From: Apiospora phragmitis
Lineage: Eukaryota; Ascomycota; Sordariomycetes; Amphisphaeriales; Apiosporaceae
Assembly (NCBI GenBank): GCA_038363925.1
Contig: JAQQWL010000005.1
Coordinates: forward strand, 2,852,001-2,916,000
DNA length: 64,000 nt
Direction: 5' to 3'
Positions within the stretch are counted from its first letter, which is position 1. Each line of letters starts with the position of its first letter. Below are positions 43,845 to 55,395 of the stretch, in pieces. The translations under genes were made by a program, and so were the position numbers. The notes beneath the pieces are model-generated. The model was not told the origin of the DNA. It saw nothing but the letters and a program-made list of their open reading frames with translations, and searched no databases.

Positions 43845-45169
43845 TCATACGACGTCCGGCCACAGACGCTTATACCACCAATGGGTCTCGTTATTCTCGC
43901 CAGCATGCTGATACACCTCATCGATGCCCACGCCCTCGCTTACTAGGAAGTCCACCATGGAGTCCAGCCCGTGCATCCGGGCGACGGCCATGGCCTATGC
44001 GCCCGCCCAGGGCGGATCCAGGCGGGCGCCGCGGTCGCGCAGCAGGTGGAACAGGTCCGACCGCTCCAGGTACACGGCGATCGCGAGGGGCGGCGGCCTG
44101 CCCGCGTCGGGGTCTGCGCCGTGGTCCAGCAGCAGCCGCGTCAGGGCCGCGCTGCCCTTCCATACGGCCAACGCCATGGGCGGCCAGGACCAGTAGCGGC
44201 AGCGCCACTCGGGCTAGTTGGGGTCGGCGCCCCCGTCGTCGAGCAGGATCCGCGCCGTCGCCTCATGGCCGTTCTCCAGTGCCTTCGTCAGCGGCGTCGT
44301 GCGTCGGTAGCCGCTGACCTTCTGCGCATCTAGCCGTACGCCCTGCTGAAGGTGATACCGCACCATCTCGGGGAGTTCCCGGCCGGCACTCGCCTCGAGC
44401 CATTCAACCGGATTTCTGCGGTTGGCCTGGGCCCCAGGAGCGGTTTGGTGCGCTGGAAGTGAACCGGCCACCGTATGGCTTTCGTTACGTCCCATAATAA
44501 TAAGACGTCCGCCGAGACTTGCGACTGATGATACTTGAAGGCCAGCTCAAACATCTCTTGGTGACCGTAATTGGCGGCGGTGATTATCACATTCAACCAT
44601 TCCCTCTCTCTGTGGGGTTTTTCCAAGACCGAAAGAAGCATTTCCCACATCTCGACGTTCCCTTGCATCGCGGCGGCCTGGAAGCTCTTACCAAATATCC
44701 AACTCTCTTTTTCTTCTAACTCTTCGTCGACGATAGGGAAGCCCTCCTTGATCCGTTGTCTGACGTAGTCTTTCTTGTCGAGCCATACAGCGGCCACAAA
44801 GAGGTCTATGCTCAGCTCCTGCTCCGAACATGTCCTCTTCGGCTGGTGATGTTGGTCCCCTGTCAGTGCTCCTGCGCATCTGGCCACGGCGAGGCGGACA
44901 AGGGTCTCGACTCGACTCGCGATTGCGTGCTTCCCTGCCTCACCATCAAGAGTGGCAAGACTTTCCGCTGCGCCGTAGATGCGACCGAGCAGTGATACAC
45001 GATACCGCTCTCTCATGACCTGGTATGTTAGATAGGAGTAGATGAAGCGCCAATGGTCTTGGTGCCTATATCCGTAATCGTAGGCACAAGGGCTCGGTAG
45101 ATAATCCCTGTCGTCTCCAGGACGCCAGTCGAACATCCGGAGACGAAAGATTGCATCGTCAACGTGCAT
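43845..45169 (-). pseudogene. ankyrin-repeat protein, broken
   Basis: From ATG 45169 a 279-residue frame (MHVDDAIFRLRMFDW...) contains ankyrin-like units such as SFQAAAMQGNVEMWEMLLSV and NVIITAANYGHQEMFELAF. It runs out of frame near 44400-44480. A second frame carries EMVRYHLQQGVRLDAQKV and TPLTKALENGHEATARILL. TAG codons at 44214-44216 and 43995-43997 interrupt it, yet the same frame goes on with SAALTRLLLDHGADPDAG, ERSDLFHLLRDRGARLDPP and MHGLDSMVDFLVSEGVGIDE to the stop at 43845. A protein of about 430 residues is implied. Both TAGs fit former CAG codons. The gene lies directly beside the RIP-like block, so leakage of RIP into it is plausible. Confidence 0.68.
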
Positions 45170-45249
45170 TTTGAATCGGCCTTATGGTCAGAGGTTAGCG
45201 GCTGGTTAAAAGTGCCTCAGCAGCCGTTCAGGAATCCCAAATCTTACGA

Positions 45250-46960
45250 CTAACCCGCCGAAGCCGCATGAAGCGGCGCTGATCGCGGAGTAAGACGGAA
45301 TAATCGATAATGAGCTAATTTATTACGTTTTATTAAAAACCTTATAGCATAAACGAAATAGCTAACTTATATAATACGAAATACCTATAAATTCTCGAAA
45401 GCTGTTAAATTTTAAAAAAGATACGATTATTCGATATATTATTAATTTAAATACGCGATCGTTTCTTCCCTAGCTAAGTGGTATAAAAGATATAACGAAT
45501 CGATTATTTAACTTACGCGACGCGGGACGCGTCGGCGTTAATTAGGCCTTTAACTTCGTACGATAATAACTAGACCTCCGGACGCGTTTTAACCGAAGAA
45601 TCGATTATTAAAAAGTTTTTTATAAAGATCTCGACGCGTATTACGCGTAGTTTATTTTTATACGAAATATAATTTATAAATACGAGATTTAAAAAGAGGA
45701 TATTTATAATTTTAACGAGACCGGCTTTTTTATAGGCTAAATTTCGTTCGAAATAATTATAACCACCTTTAATTAATACGGAAAGCCTAGGGTAATATAG
45801 TAAAAGAACTAGGAATAGGTTATAATTATCTAGGGCGTCGGATTATACGGTTACGTTATCTTTTTATATATTATCTTTATTAAGAAAACATACTTCTCTT
45901 TTTAATATAAAAACAGCTTATTACGAAAGGATTAAGTAATCGTAATTATTAAAAATAACTAAACCACGAATAAAAGAGGCGAGGACTAGATTCGATACTT
46001 TAATTAATATATTAAGTCTCGTACGAAAAGTCGTTATCGCCTCTTAGTCTTAAACGGCTACGAAAGCTATTACTCGATAACTTTTAAGCTCTACTATAAA
46101 AAGAACTCGATTATTATACTTTATATGCTTTCTTATTCGTTATATAAGCTCTAACCTCTTAATATCGGCTATTTTCGTACGTTAAAAAAGGCGTACGAAA
46201 AAGAAATTAAATGTTTTATACGGGCGCATATTACCTATATCTTAAAGGAGGACTTCCTACTAGCGTTTTTAAAAGCGTTCTAGGCGATTTTTACCGTTTC
46301 GAATATATAAGGAGGCTTTTAAAAGATAAGACTCGTTTCGTATAATTTAAAATATATTATTTTATAATTAAATATAAAGCTATATATTTTAATACCTTTA
46401 AGGACGTTTTTTAGCCTATTTATTCTTTAAGAATTAAAAACTTTAAATAACTCGATTAAGGCTTAATTTTAAACCGAATATATTCGAAACCGTATTATAC
46501 GGTATTAAAATAACTTTTTAACGTTTATTTTAATTAGTTTTAATTAAATCGTAAAGGCTATAACGTATATTATATACCGAGTTACTCTTTTAAAAAGTAA
46601 GAACGCGACATTTCGAAAAGTAAATAAAATATTTAACCGGCGCCGCCGTACGAAAAAGAAACGGTTATAAAATAAAAGATTACTTTATATATAAGTTAAA
46701 AAAGACTTATAGTTTTAAAAAAATATTAATAAATAATTATAAAACGAATCGCGTTGGGAGGAATAGTCGTACGAGAACGTTTAGGACACGCTTATAACGC
46801 TATAGAATCTACGGAGAGCCCGGGCATAATACGCGCACTTATTAAAATAATATAGAAATATTTAAAGATAAGGATTCCGATTAATTTTAATATATTAAAT
46901 ACGTTATAGTAAAATTAACTTATATTTTATTAAAAGGGGTGTAAAAGAATGAGATATTCG
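45250..46960. mobile_element. AT-rich RIP-like block (dead transposon)
   Basis: About 1.7 kb with abrupt drop in GC, dominated by TA-rich words (TTATAA, ATTAAT, AATATA) while CG-containing words such as TACGCG and TTCGTA persist. That is the product expected from CpA-to-TpA mutation of a duplicated sequence. No open frame survives and no clear terminal repeats were found. Borders are by composition only. It separates the ankyrin pseudogene from the secreted-protein island. Confidence 0.6.
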
Positions 46961-47106
46961 CTTGTATGAGACATTCGCTCATAGGATACGTTATATATAA
47001 AGGAAAACGAATTCCAAAAACCACTTATCACCGATAACGGCACTCCAATCAGCGCTCTAGCATAAACAAATCCCAAGCATCATCAAATTTCGAAGTTAGA
47101 AAGACC

Positions 47107-48165
47107 TCATGCGCAGAGCCGCGTTGAGAACTTGGTTGGCTTAGGCGGCGCCCGTCCTGATAGCTTAGGGCCAAAGGCGTGCCACAGCGCCGTCGGCTGC
47201 GCGGCAGTAAGCACGGCTCGCGCTGGGCTCGTGCCCGTGCCGGTGGGCAGATAGTAGTTCGCAGGTCCTTCCACGTAGTCTTTTTCTTCTCTGTCCGCGC
47301 TGCTCGTGTTACTAGCAGAGGCCGCACTGGACGTAGTAGAGGAGGAACCGGTAGTAATCTTCGTCGCCGAGCTCTTCGTGCCCGTGTCAGTGCCAGAGAG
47401 CAGCCTGTCGCCCTCATTTTCGTCCCCAATTGGGTCGACGCCGTCCGGAAGCGATGTTAGACGCGGGCTATAAGCGCTGGGGGCCGTTGAAGCGCTGGCA
47501 GTTGCAATCGTCATTGAGCCGGAAGCTGTCAAAGTGGCGGCGATTGTGCCCGATACTGAAACAGAGGCAGAAGCAGTATCCGTGCTCGAGGACTCCAATA
47601 TGCTCAGGAGCGCCGACATCCCCTGTCTGTTGAGGTCTTTCTTCTTCTCCTCCCGGAGAAGCGTCGCATTGGCGCCGCACGAGTAGGCCGCGTAGCCCAC
47701 ATATCCCGAGCCGGACCTCATGTACGTGTCGAGCCTGTCGATGCACTGGTAAGGGTTCTCGTTATCCTCCACGCCGCTCATGACCAGCCGGTTCTTCTCG
47801 AAGACCTGGTCCGGCGCCTTACCCTCCCCGTTCCACGGCATGCTGCCCCAGCACGGGGTCAAGCCCGTCTGGTCCGACCAGAGCGCGATGACGCAGTCGT
47901 CGCTCCAGCCCGTCACCTTCATGACCTGGATACCCGTGGGGGACTTCGGGTCGTGGGAGAGCATCATGCAGTTGTTGGATTGGAGGTCCCGGCCGCTGCG
48001 GGACGTGTCGGCCGCTACGTTTCCGCCCTTCTTGTTTTGCTGGGCCTTGCAAGATACCTGGCTCGACCAGAACTCCATCAGCCAGGCATCTGCAGTCGGG
48101 AGAACAGACAGTAACGACAATGCGGAAAGCAAAAGGGACTTGGTGGACCACGCTGGACCAGTCAT
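47107..48165 (-). CDS. secreted Cys-containing protein with Ser/Thr-rich C-terminus
   Basis: Single exon, 352 residues from ATG 48165. The upstream in-frame extension to 48291 lacks a signal peptide and is not favoured. MTGPAWSTKSLLLSALSLLS then VLPTADA is a signal peptide. The mature N-terminal half has about nine Cys (SSQVSC, QSNNCMML, WSDDCVIALW, TPCWGSMPW, YQCIDRL, YAAYSC), so it is probably disulfide-bonded. The C-terminal half is a Ser/Thr/Ala linker (e.g. TTGSSSTTSSAASASNTSS) expected to be O-glycosylated. No catalytic motif and no GPI signal at the end. The family was not recognised; it could be a wall-associated or effector-type protein. It resembles in layout the neighbour at 49199, with FWSSQVSC versus FWNSSDCS near the mature N-termini. 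Confidence 0.72.
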   Translation of the reverse strand: MTGPAWSTKSLLLSALSLLSVLPTADAWLMEFWSSQVSCKAQQNKKGGNVAADTSRSGRDLQSNNCMMLSHDPKSPTGIQVMKVTGWSDDCVIALWSDQTGLTPCWGSMPWNGEGKAPDQVFEKNRLVMSGVEDNENPYQCIDRLDTYMRSGSGYVGYAAYSCGANATLLREEKKKDLNRQGMSALLSILESSSTDTASASVSVSGTIAATLTASGSMTIATASASTAPSAYSPRLTSLPDGVDPIGDENEGDRLLSGTDTGTKSSATKITTGSSSTTSSAASASNTSSADREEKDYVEGPANYYLPTGTGTSPARAVLTAAQPTALWHAFGPKLSGRAPPKPTKFSTRLCA

Positions 48166-49198
48166 ATTGGATGAAATATTGTAACGACCGTTGAGTGGTT
48201 TCGAAGGGACTCTTGCAGAGGATATGAGAAGGTCTTGTGACGAATCAAAGAAGTCACAACGAGAGAGGCTGTATGTGTCAAGGTCTTGCAAGATAGAGTG
48301 AAGAGATACCCGTAGGGGTAGGTGTGTGCATTCACTGAACTCTGGCCCTCCAACTGTCTGGGAGGACCACTAGACTTATATACCTAGCGGCGACCTCGGC
48401 GCTCTGCAGCCGGGTATCAGACCCTTGTCAGGTGCAACCCTGACAGTATGATAGCTATGTACTGTTGTGTGAGCAGCAAGATGAAGAGTATGTATTTGTG
48501 TTGGAGTGGTAATGGTGATGGAGGGTTGCTTATGGACAATATTTTCTTTGCAGCAGGTGATTCCGCTCTCAGATATATATACCTATGTGGGTTTTGTATC
48601 TATATCTGTCTAATGGCGCATAGGATCAACTGAAATCCAACTCTGAGCCATACCTGATGTTCCGAACATCCCATTGCAGGATACCCTCTTATTTCGTGCT
48701 GGAAGGGCCATCATCCAACGGCGCCTTCATTCGAGTAAGTTGACTATGAATATAAATTCCTGGCAATTTGGGGGCTATCACAGCAAATCGAAAGACACCA
48801 GCTTGCAGGTAATCAATTACGGAGCATCTGTTTGCGGATGGTTTGTTGGTAATCGTCCTGTGCTACAGTCCCACTACCAATTTGCGCCATTGCACCAACA
48901 GCCGCCCGGAACGGATATGTTCCTCCGATGGCGGGTCGGAACTTCAGACCTGGGCCTGTCTTCGCTCCACCGTATTGTTCACAAGCATCATGTTCGAAGT
49001 CCTTTGGCACTATTATTAGCATCAGCATGTTCAATCGATCGAGGATGGCTTACTTTTGCCCCAGTGTCATAGAACGTCGCCTCACTTACTGAAGCTTGCA
49101 TAAAGCCTGCACTTGGCCTTCTTTTTCAACTGCTATCAACCCCTCAGGAGTACTGTCCCCTTTATGCCAAACCATATCTGTTGTTTTTCTTCATAATC
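48166..49198. other. divergent promoter region of two secreted-protein genes
   Basis: About 1 kb between the minus-strand and plus-strand secreted-protein genes. No gene recognised. Confidence 0.4.
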
Positions 49199-50610
49199 AT
49201 GGGTCTGAGCCAAAGCCAACACACAGGCTGGAGGGTGCTACTCGCCATCCTTCTAGCTGCCCAAGCCAGTGCCAAAGACGTTCAGATCAATTTCTGGAAC
49301 TCATCGGACTGTAGCATTCAAGATCCCATGACCGCCTCCAAGGTCATCTTCATGCCAAGGGACAACGACGATCCTACCCAGGGAGTCACCTGCCATGCAC
49401 CCATCGGAACCCAATTGTTCCAGGGTTGGCTCCGGGATGAGCATAGTGATTTCGTCGTTGCTCATGTCGACACACGCCGCTTTGACGACAACTGCCAACT
49501 CGTCTTCTACAACACCAAACCACCTTTGAGCCAGCCCCAGGAGGAGATCGATACAGGTCCATGTTGGCAGGCTTACCGCCGGATCACCAAAGACTCAGGC
49601 TGTCCCAGTGTTACGTTCCAACCAACACAACTGGCCATGTCGTAAGATAAACCCTCACTTCCACCCTTGAACGCAACGGCGGCTGACACGTTTTCCAGGT
49701 ATTGCTGCGGAAAGTACTGCGCCGTGCCGCGAGGCTTTATGGGCACAAAGGATCCTGTATGGCCTGCCGTCCCGACCCTGGACAAGAACATACCTGACCT
49801 CTTTGGCACCATCGACGGCCTTATTGACAAAGCCGGCAGCTGGTTCGGCCAACGCCGCTCCGTAGCGGTGGCGGCGACGGACGGATCCGAACTCGATGAC
49901 CTGCCAGCGGGAGGCGAGTTCGAGGTCGAGGTCGGGCCCGCTGGCGACGAGGACATGGCGTTGTCGCCACGAGCGCTCAAGTCGGCGCCCATCTACTGGC
50001 CGCGAGCCCCGCTCCAGCCAAGGCGGGCCAGCCCAATGCCATCAAGTGCAAGTTCCAGAGCACGACGCGGTCGCTCTACACGTACCTGCCGTCGGTGCAG
50101 ATCGCGAACTACCAGGTGTGCCTCTCGGGGACCGGGTTCTCGGGCACGGCCTGCCCGTGGACCCTCAGCTACTCGTCCGATGAGTCCCTCATGAACACGC
50201 AGTCGCTGTCGGCCTCGGTAGGCGCCTCGCAGCGCCCCGAGGCACTGATCGCGTACCTGACCGAGACGTTCGGCTGGGAGGGCTCCTCGCCCATCACAAA
50301 CGGACAGAGCGTCGGCTACTCGTAGGTCTTGGACCTGCCCCAGGGCAGGACTGGCTACCCCAGCTTCAAGTAGTTGATGATGTGTGAGTAATACACCCCT
50401 TTGTTGCCAAGTTCGTCCAATTAAAATGCTACGCTGACTAGTCGATATTCAAAAGGCGCCAATGGGACCTTCACCGATTGCGACATCACGGCGGTCTCCC
50501 TGCTGCCAAATCAAGAATACTGCCTCCCTGTCATCAACGCGACTATGGGCCAAGACAAAAACCAACAGAAGGTAGCCGTTGGTTCAATGACTGTTGTTGA
50601 CATCCCCTAA
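49199..50610 (+). pseudogene. secreted Cys-rich protein, frame broken
   Basis: From ATG 49199 a signal peptide (GWRVLLAILLAAQASA) leads into a Cys-containing domain: NFWNSSDCS, QGVTCHAPIG, FDDNCQLVFY, GPCWQAYRRI. A 57-bp intron (49642-49698, GTAAGA...CCAG) joins to YCCGKYCAVPRGF. Near the four-C run at 50007-50010 the frame shifts by one base. The new frame reads AIKCKFQSTTRSLYTYLPSV and NYQVCLSGTGFSGTACPW. Two in-frame TAGs follow (50323-50325 and 50371-50373) with coherent VLDLPQGRTGYPSF between them. After another intron a last exon gives NGTFTDCDITAVSLLPNQEY and ends at TAA 50610. Product about 440 residues if intact. Family not recognised. A transposon lies 40 bp downstream. Confidence 0.62.
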
Positions 50611-50650
50611 ATGTGGTCTCATAATATCTCAGTGTTTGGGATGGTATGAC

Positions 50651-52519
50651 TAACGTACGTCACCCCATAATTGACCCCCCCCCTGTAATTGACCCCCTAA
50701 TAAAATTAAAGGTATAAATTAACCACCAACTCCAAATAGTTACCATTCCTTCAATTTTGGACTATAATACAATCGCTTTTAACCGTAGATACAATAGATA
50801 TTTTAGAATCCGATTCCTTAATTTCAAGCTGGTCTGGCCCCTCCCTCGTACGTTGTATGCTCTTAATTGATATAAATTTCGAATTCGGGCTAATCTATAC
50901 CCTTCGCTTCTTTCGTAGCCTTGCGAGCTCTAACTTTTCTTTTAAGGACTATATTTATAATTCCGTATTAATTAATAAATAGTCCTTTTTTTAATATCTT
51001 TTTTAAATCTTTTTAAATAGCTAGTGTTATATAATAAGGTCGTTTCAACTTAATTAATAAAAGTGCCGAATTTAACGCTCTAAATTAATAGACCTTTTTA
51101 GTGTTAATTATAATATATTATTAGTTAAAGGAGTTTTTATAGGTGTAAAGGCCTTATCTTAACTAGCTAAGGCTTGTGTTGTCTCTTCCGGTCGCTTTCG
51201 GTTACTGTTTTCGAATAAAAGAGGGCTAGTGAGTAGCTTAGTAATATATACGGGCTAAAGACTATTACCACGTTAACTACCCTTAATATTTTAAGTTAAT
51301 AAAGCTTTTTTACGAGCTTTAATATAGTATATAAAGAAGTTTTATTTATTAATAAAGGCTAAATTTATTAATAAGGATAAGAAACCGATCTTTTTTTAAT
51401 AATAAGCCTTTATAGGGGTAAAGATTTTAATATCGAGGGGTTAAAGAATATATAATAAATAAAGGGGTAAAAATAATAAGTAAATATTATTTTAATAATA
51501 AAGGGATATAAAATCGTTAATTATATAATTATTATACCTATTTAGAATAAATAAACGGGCATTTTTTAAGTCGTTCGGGGCGGTTTCCGGTATAAAGATA
51601 TTTTCGAGCTATTTAACAGCGATTTCGTTATTCGTCCAGCCTTTATTGCTCGTATTAAACTTTTATCCTTAAAATTTATCGAGTTCTTAAGGGAATTATT
51701 ATTTTTAAACCGATTTGCTTTTATAAATTATTAAAGGAGGGATAGCCTTATTAAGTACCGATATATATTTTAATATAGTCGTCTAGTACTTTAAATTAAG
51801 CTGTTTTTATTAAATAGAATATAATTTCGAGCTATTTATTATAAAATTATTACCTCCTTAGCTTTTTAAGATACCGTGCTCGTTTATATTATACCTGTTT
51901 TTAAGTTTAATAGCTTAAATTTAAGGTATACGTAATTTAGTTAAAAACTAACACTTAATTACCTTAATTAATACCCTATTAATACGCTAGGAATCGATAT
52001 AACGTTACCTTTTTATCCGTAAGGCTAGGTTATATTAAAGGAATAACTCTATCTAGTTTTTACCTAATAGTATAGGGTTGTTATAAAGGGTTAAAACGCG
52101 CTAAGCTAATTCCTTAATTTACGTATATATTAGTGCGACGCTAAGGGCTTTTTAAGCTAAAATCTAATCTATTAGATGCTTCTCTTTAATTAAAGAGAGC
52201 TTTTAATAAGTAAATTTTAATTCTCGACGTGATTATCGGCCGTGAAGTTAATTAATAAAGGTAGACCGTAAAATACCTTAATAAAGGGCAGCCTTATAAA
52301 TAGATTTACCGCTTGTTATATCTTAGATGGCGGTAGAGATATCGTTTTCGGTATATGAACGTACTATTAATAAATTAGTATATATTTAAAAGAATGAAAT
52401 AATTCGGATCAGAATTCGTTAAGAAATCTCTTTTTGAATCGAAATGGCGGTGAATCGTGGTAGAGGTCGACAGGGGGGTCAATTACAGGGGGGGGTCAAT
52501 TATGGGGTGACGTACGTTA
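50651..52519. mobile_element. pogo/Fot1-like DNA transposon, RIP-degraded, TA-flanked
   Basis: The two ends are inverted copies: 50653 onward starts ACGTACGTCACCCCATAA and continues through a 9-C run, TGTAATTGACCCCC. The reverse complement of the end at 52517 is the same apart from one C in the run. The terminal repeat is about 45 bp. Both ends are flanked by TA (50651-50652 and 52518-52519), the Tc1/mariner/pogo target duplication. The 1865-bp size matches fungal Fot1/pogo elements, which carry one DDE transposase. Here the inside is TA-rich with no open frame, as expected after RIP. C-runs in the ends survive because RIP acts on CpA. Confidence 0.8.
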
Positions 52520-53719
52520 AGTGGTGGTTCGCTGAGTACTAAGACGCGATCCGTACCATTATCAGGCGTGGGAGTTACTATACATTCCTTTTACTATAAA
52601 GACATTTCTATAGCTTTATACATAAAGTCTGGTTACCTTAACGCCCCTTTACTCTTTACTCTTTACTCTTTACTCTTTACACTTACGTCCTACGGCGACC
52701 TGGTATAATAACACGTAGTTGTTACTGTTGAGCATTGATATAAACTCGATACTGGAGACTAACAGAAACTAGGGACGGCAGTATGAGTGACTACACCCTT
52801 GTGCTGTGATTCTGTCTGGTGGCTTGCCGGTGGCCCTCGGGCAGAAACGATGAGGACTAGGATATGGAAGTTCCTCCGTCTGTAATTATTGCTCAATTGC
52901 GCAACAAATACTTTCTCCAGAAATAACATCACATTTCCCCAAGAAGGAATAGTCGTGGAGGACTAGCAGAACAGGAATCCATGTTAGTATTATCCCAGCA
53001 AGTCATCACCGCATTGTGCACTGAAACAGATAATCTCTATCTCTGTACGTGATTTAGCATGCAAGCTTCGGTAAAACAGTGTCTTCGGAAATTGCTCTCT
53101 TTTGGTTGCATGGTCCGCATTGGTTGGTCCGAAGAGGCTGTGTAAGCGGCGTCTCTCTAGCTTGAATAATAATAGTATACTCGGCAAGATTAGGGCTGGT
53201 GTTATGCAAAGGGAGAACGGCTTGCATGCAGATCGATTGCATCCAACATTGGCATCGTGTGGGGTCTGAACAAGCTTTGACAAGGATGCCGGAATACCTT
53301 GCTGCGAGAAGGTGCACCCGATCATCCACAACCACCAACCCCTCACAAATATCATACGAGAATGAAAATTGAGGATGGTATCATCATTTAGTTGGGTTTA
53401 TTTCGTTTCTATCTTTAGCCATGGGGTCCGGAGGGATTGGGTGCCTGTCAGCGCTGGCCAATGAGATTATCGTCGGTAATTATAGTCGGTCCATGCCACG
53501 TGTTGGAGTTCAGGTCGCAGGCTGACCGGTCGACTAAGACGGTCGCCGAGCTGGCAACAAGTTCCCGGTTGACTGTATACACATGCGCTGATATAAGTAT
53601 CCCCCAATATCCCCCCTTAGACATGATCTAGTCCGTACCAACTCGCCTCCACCTCACCTCATCCCATAGTACATCTTTGAAGCCAAGTCCTTACCACAAC
53701 AACTCTCGCTATTGTCATT
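52520..53719. other. intergenic with TTTACTC microsatellite
   Basis: About five tandem TTTACTC units lie at 52648-52681. Otherwise no gene recognised. It includes the upstream region of the secreted gene at 53720. Confidence 0.5.
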
Positions 53720-54790
53720 ATGTGTGCCGCTGGCTCCTTCCTTGCCATTGGCATCACTTGCCTTGTCAATCTCAACATCACCAATGGCCTCGCCATCCAG
53801 CCTAGAGACGTCGGCTTTGCTTTGAGCAGTAGCCTATTGCAGCTGAAAGCACGTGCTCCGGCCCGACCAGGCAGTTCCGGTTCAGGCGGGAGCGGAGGCT
53901 CCGGCTCGCTGAGTGAAAGCTCTCGTGACAGCAACCCCGCCCGGAAGAAGCGGCCCTCTACGATGAGGACCGGCTCGTCCCGAACTGCGGCCGCGGAGGA
54001 GCTCCAGCTGAGACTTCCATTTGGAAGTCACGCCGAGGCATTCTGCCGTTAGCAAGGACCCCCGGAGCCGTTTGGGTACAAAAACGGGGCCAATGACGAT
54101 TACACTGCCGTCCGGGGCCAGGAGTGGTTCTATGGCCAGGTCGGGCACAGCAAGAAGTACGAGCCGGTGTATGGCAGCGACCCCGTCATGGAGTACGCAG
54201 TCAGCCCGGCCGTAGGTGGGATCCACATCAGAGGCATTTACACGGCCGAGGGCATCGACCACCAACCGAGACCCCAGCCGGTGGACGTGCAGAAGAGAGC
54301 CCTGATGATCAACCGGTACGTCGACGCCAGGGGGAAGCTCGAAAACCTGAAGTACCTATCCAACTGGAACATCGAGAACGTACCGGGCCGGAACGCGTTC
54401 ATGAACGCCTATAACACGGCCAGGAACCAGGAGATCCCTGAAGGCGGGTATCTGGAGATCAAGCCAGGACAAGCGGGTTGGGCTGAGTGGGCGAATGACA
54501 ACAACCCCTTCTTCAAGGGTTATCAATCGATGTTTCGGGAATACCCCATTAGGAAACGCATTGGTCGTGTCGTTCTGTTTTACAACGTTTTGGGGAATAC
54601 AACGCTCTTACCGTCTTGGAGTAGTAAGAACTCCAAATCGTGGCTACGGTGGAGGATATTGCACTTCCAGCGTTGCACATCTTTTACCGCACGATTGGCC
54701 AGGGACAGCAGAGCCTACTACCAGGCTGAGATAATTTTGGAGGATTGCTCCTGGATTATGAACGCACCTTTTGTAGTTGGCTCGGCTTGA
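53720..54790 (+). pseudogene. secreted protein with Gly/Ser linker, one in-frame TAG
   Basis: The N-terminus MCAAGSFLAIGITCLVNLNI is a plausible signal peptide, followed by LAIQPRD and a Gly/Ser/Pro linker (about residues 45-75). The frame meets TAG at 54050-54052, directly followed in the same frame by GPPEPFGYKNGANDDYTAV, GQEWFYGQVGHSKKYEP, YAVSPAVGGIHIRGIY and NAFMNAYNTARNQEIPEGGY. This is clearly protein-like and runs to 54790. The last 60 codons look less coding-like and may follow a further shift. Between 53940 and 54050 a second frame (PEEAALYDEDRLVPNC) also looks plausible, so compensating indels cannot be excluded. Family and function not recognised. It sits in the transposon-bounded secreted-protein island. 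Confidence 0.52.
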
Positions 54791-55126
54791 GGCCTTGCCA
54801 TGGAATAGGTGCTGGTTTCTTAGTATTATACTATTCGTTTTCGCAAATAGGGATGGGGGAGATGACTGGAAGCTGATCTGGTATTATATCTGGTGCGTGG
54901 TGGATAAGTTTAGATATTGAGCTTGGAAATTTGAAGATTGTTTGCAGGGTTGTCTACATGTTATTGTGGAAATCTGCGGCACCATCCGTCCGGACGATGC
55001 CACATGCCTTATCTATATCTATAAGAACGTAGCACTTTATATTCCTATCACTTCTCCGTGTCCTATCTCGCCCATGCATCTATTGTGCGAATGAACCTTG
55101 AAGTACCCAGCTTTTCTCAGATCAAC
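54791..55126. other. intergenic, nothing recognised
   Basis: Short spacer before the SDR stub. An in-frame upstream ATG for that stub lies at 55091. Confidence 0.4.
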
Positions 55127-55395
55127 ATGACCACTCTTCAGTTCAGCGAGCACCATTTTCCAAGGCTCGATGGGAAAGTTGCTATAATCATAGGCAAGTG
55201 CCCTCGGGAAGACTAGCCAGCTTCGTAATGCATCACGATGGCTGACTGAAATGGGACAGGGGGCTCTTTTCGAATAGACTGGCTTCCGCCAAGATTCTGG
55301 CCTCTCTCGGCGCCCGGGTTCATATCTTCGACCTCAACAGCCCCGTCGAAGAGACGGCCTTCCAACAGATCTTGGCTGATACAAAACCCGTGTGA
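55127..55395 (+). pseudogene. short-chain dehydrogenase N-terminal stub
   Basis: Two exons (55127-55193 and 55260-55395) encode the first part of an SDR Rossmann fold: FPRLDGKVAIIIGGGS, then GLASAKILASLGARVHIFDL. The intron begins with GCAAGT, a non-canonical GC donor, and ends GGGACAG. One base is missing near 55277, between SFRI and GLASAK, and a stop follows at 55393-55395 before the catalytic Ser and YxxxK region. No downstream SDR text was found. It is a decayed fragment, not an enzyme. Confidence 0.6.
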
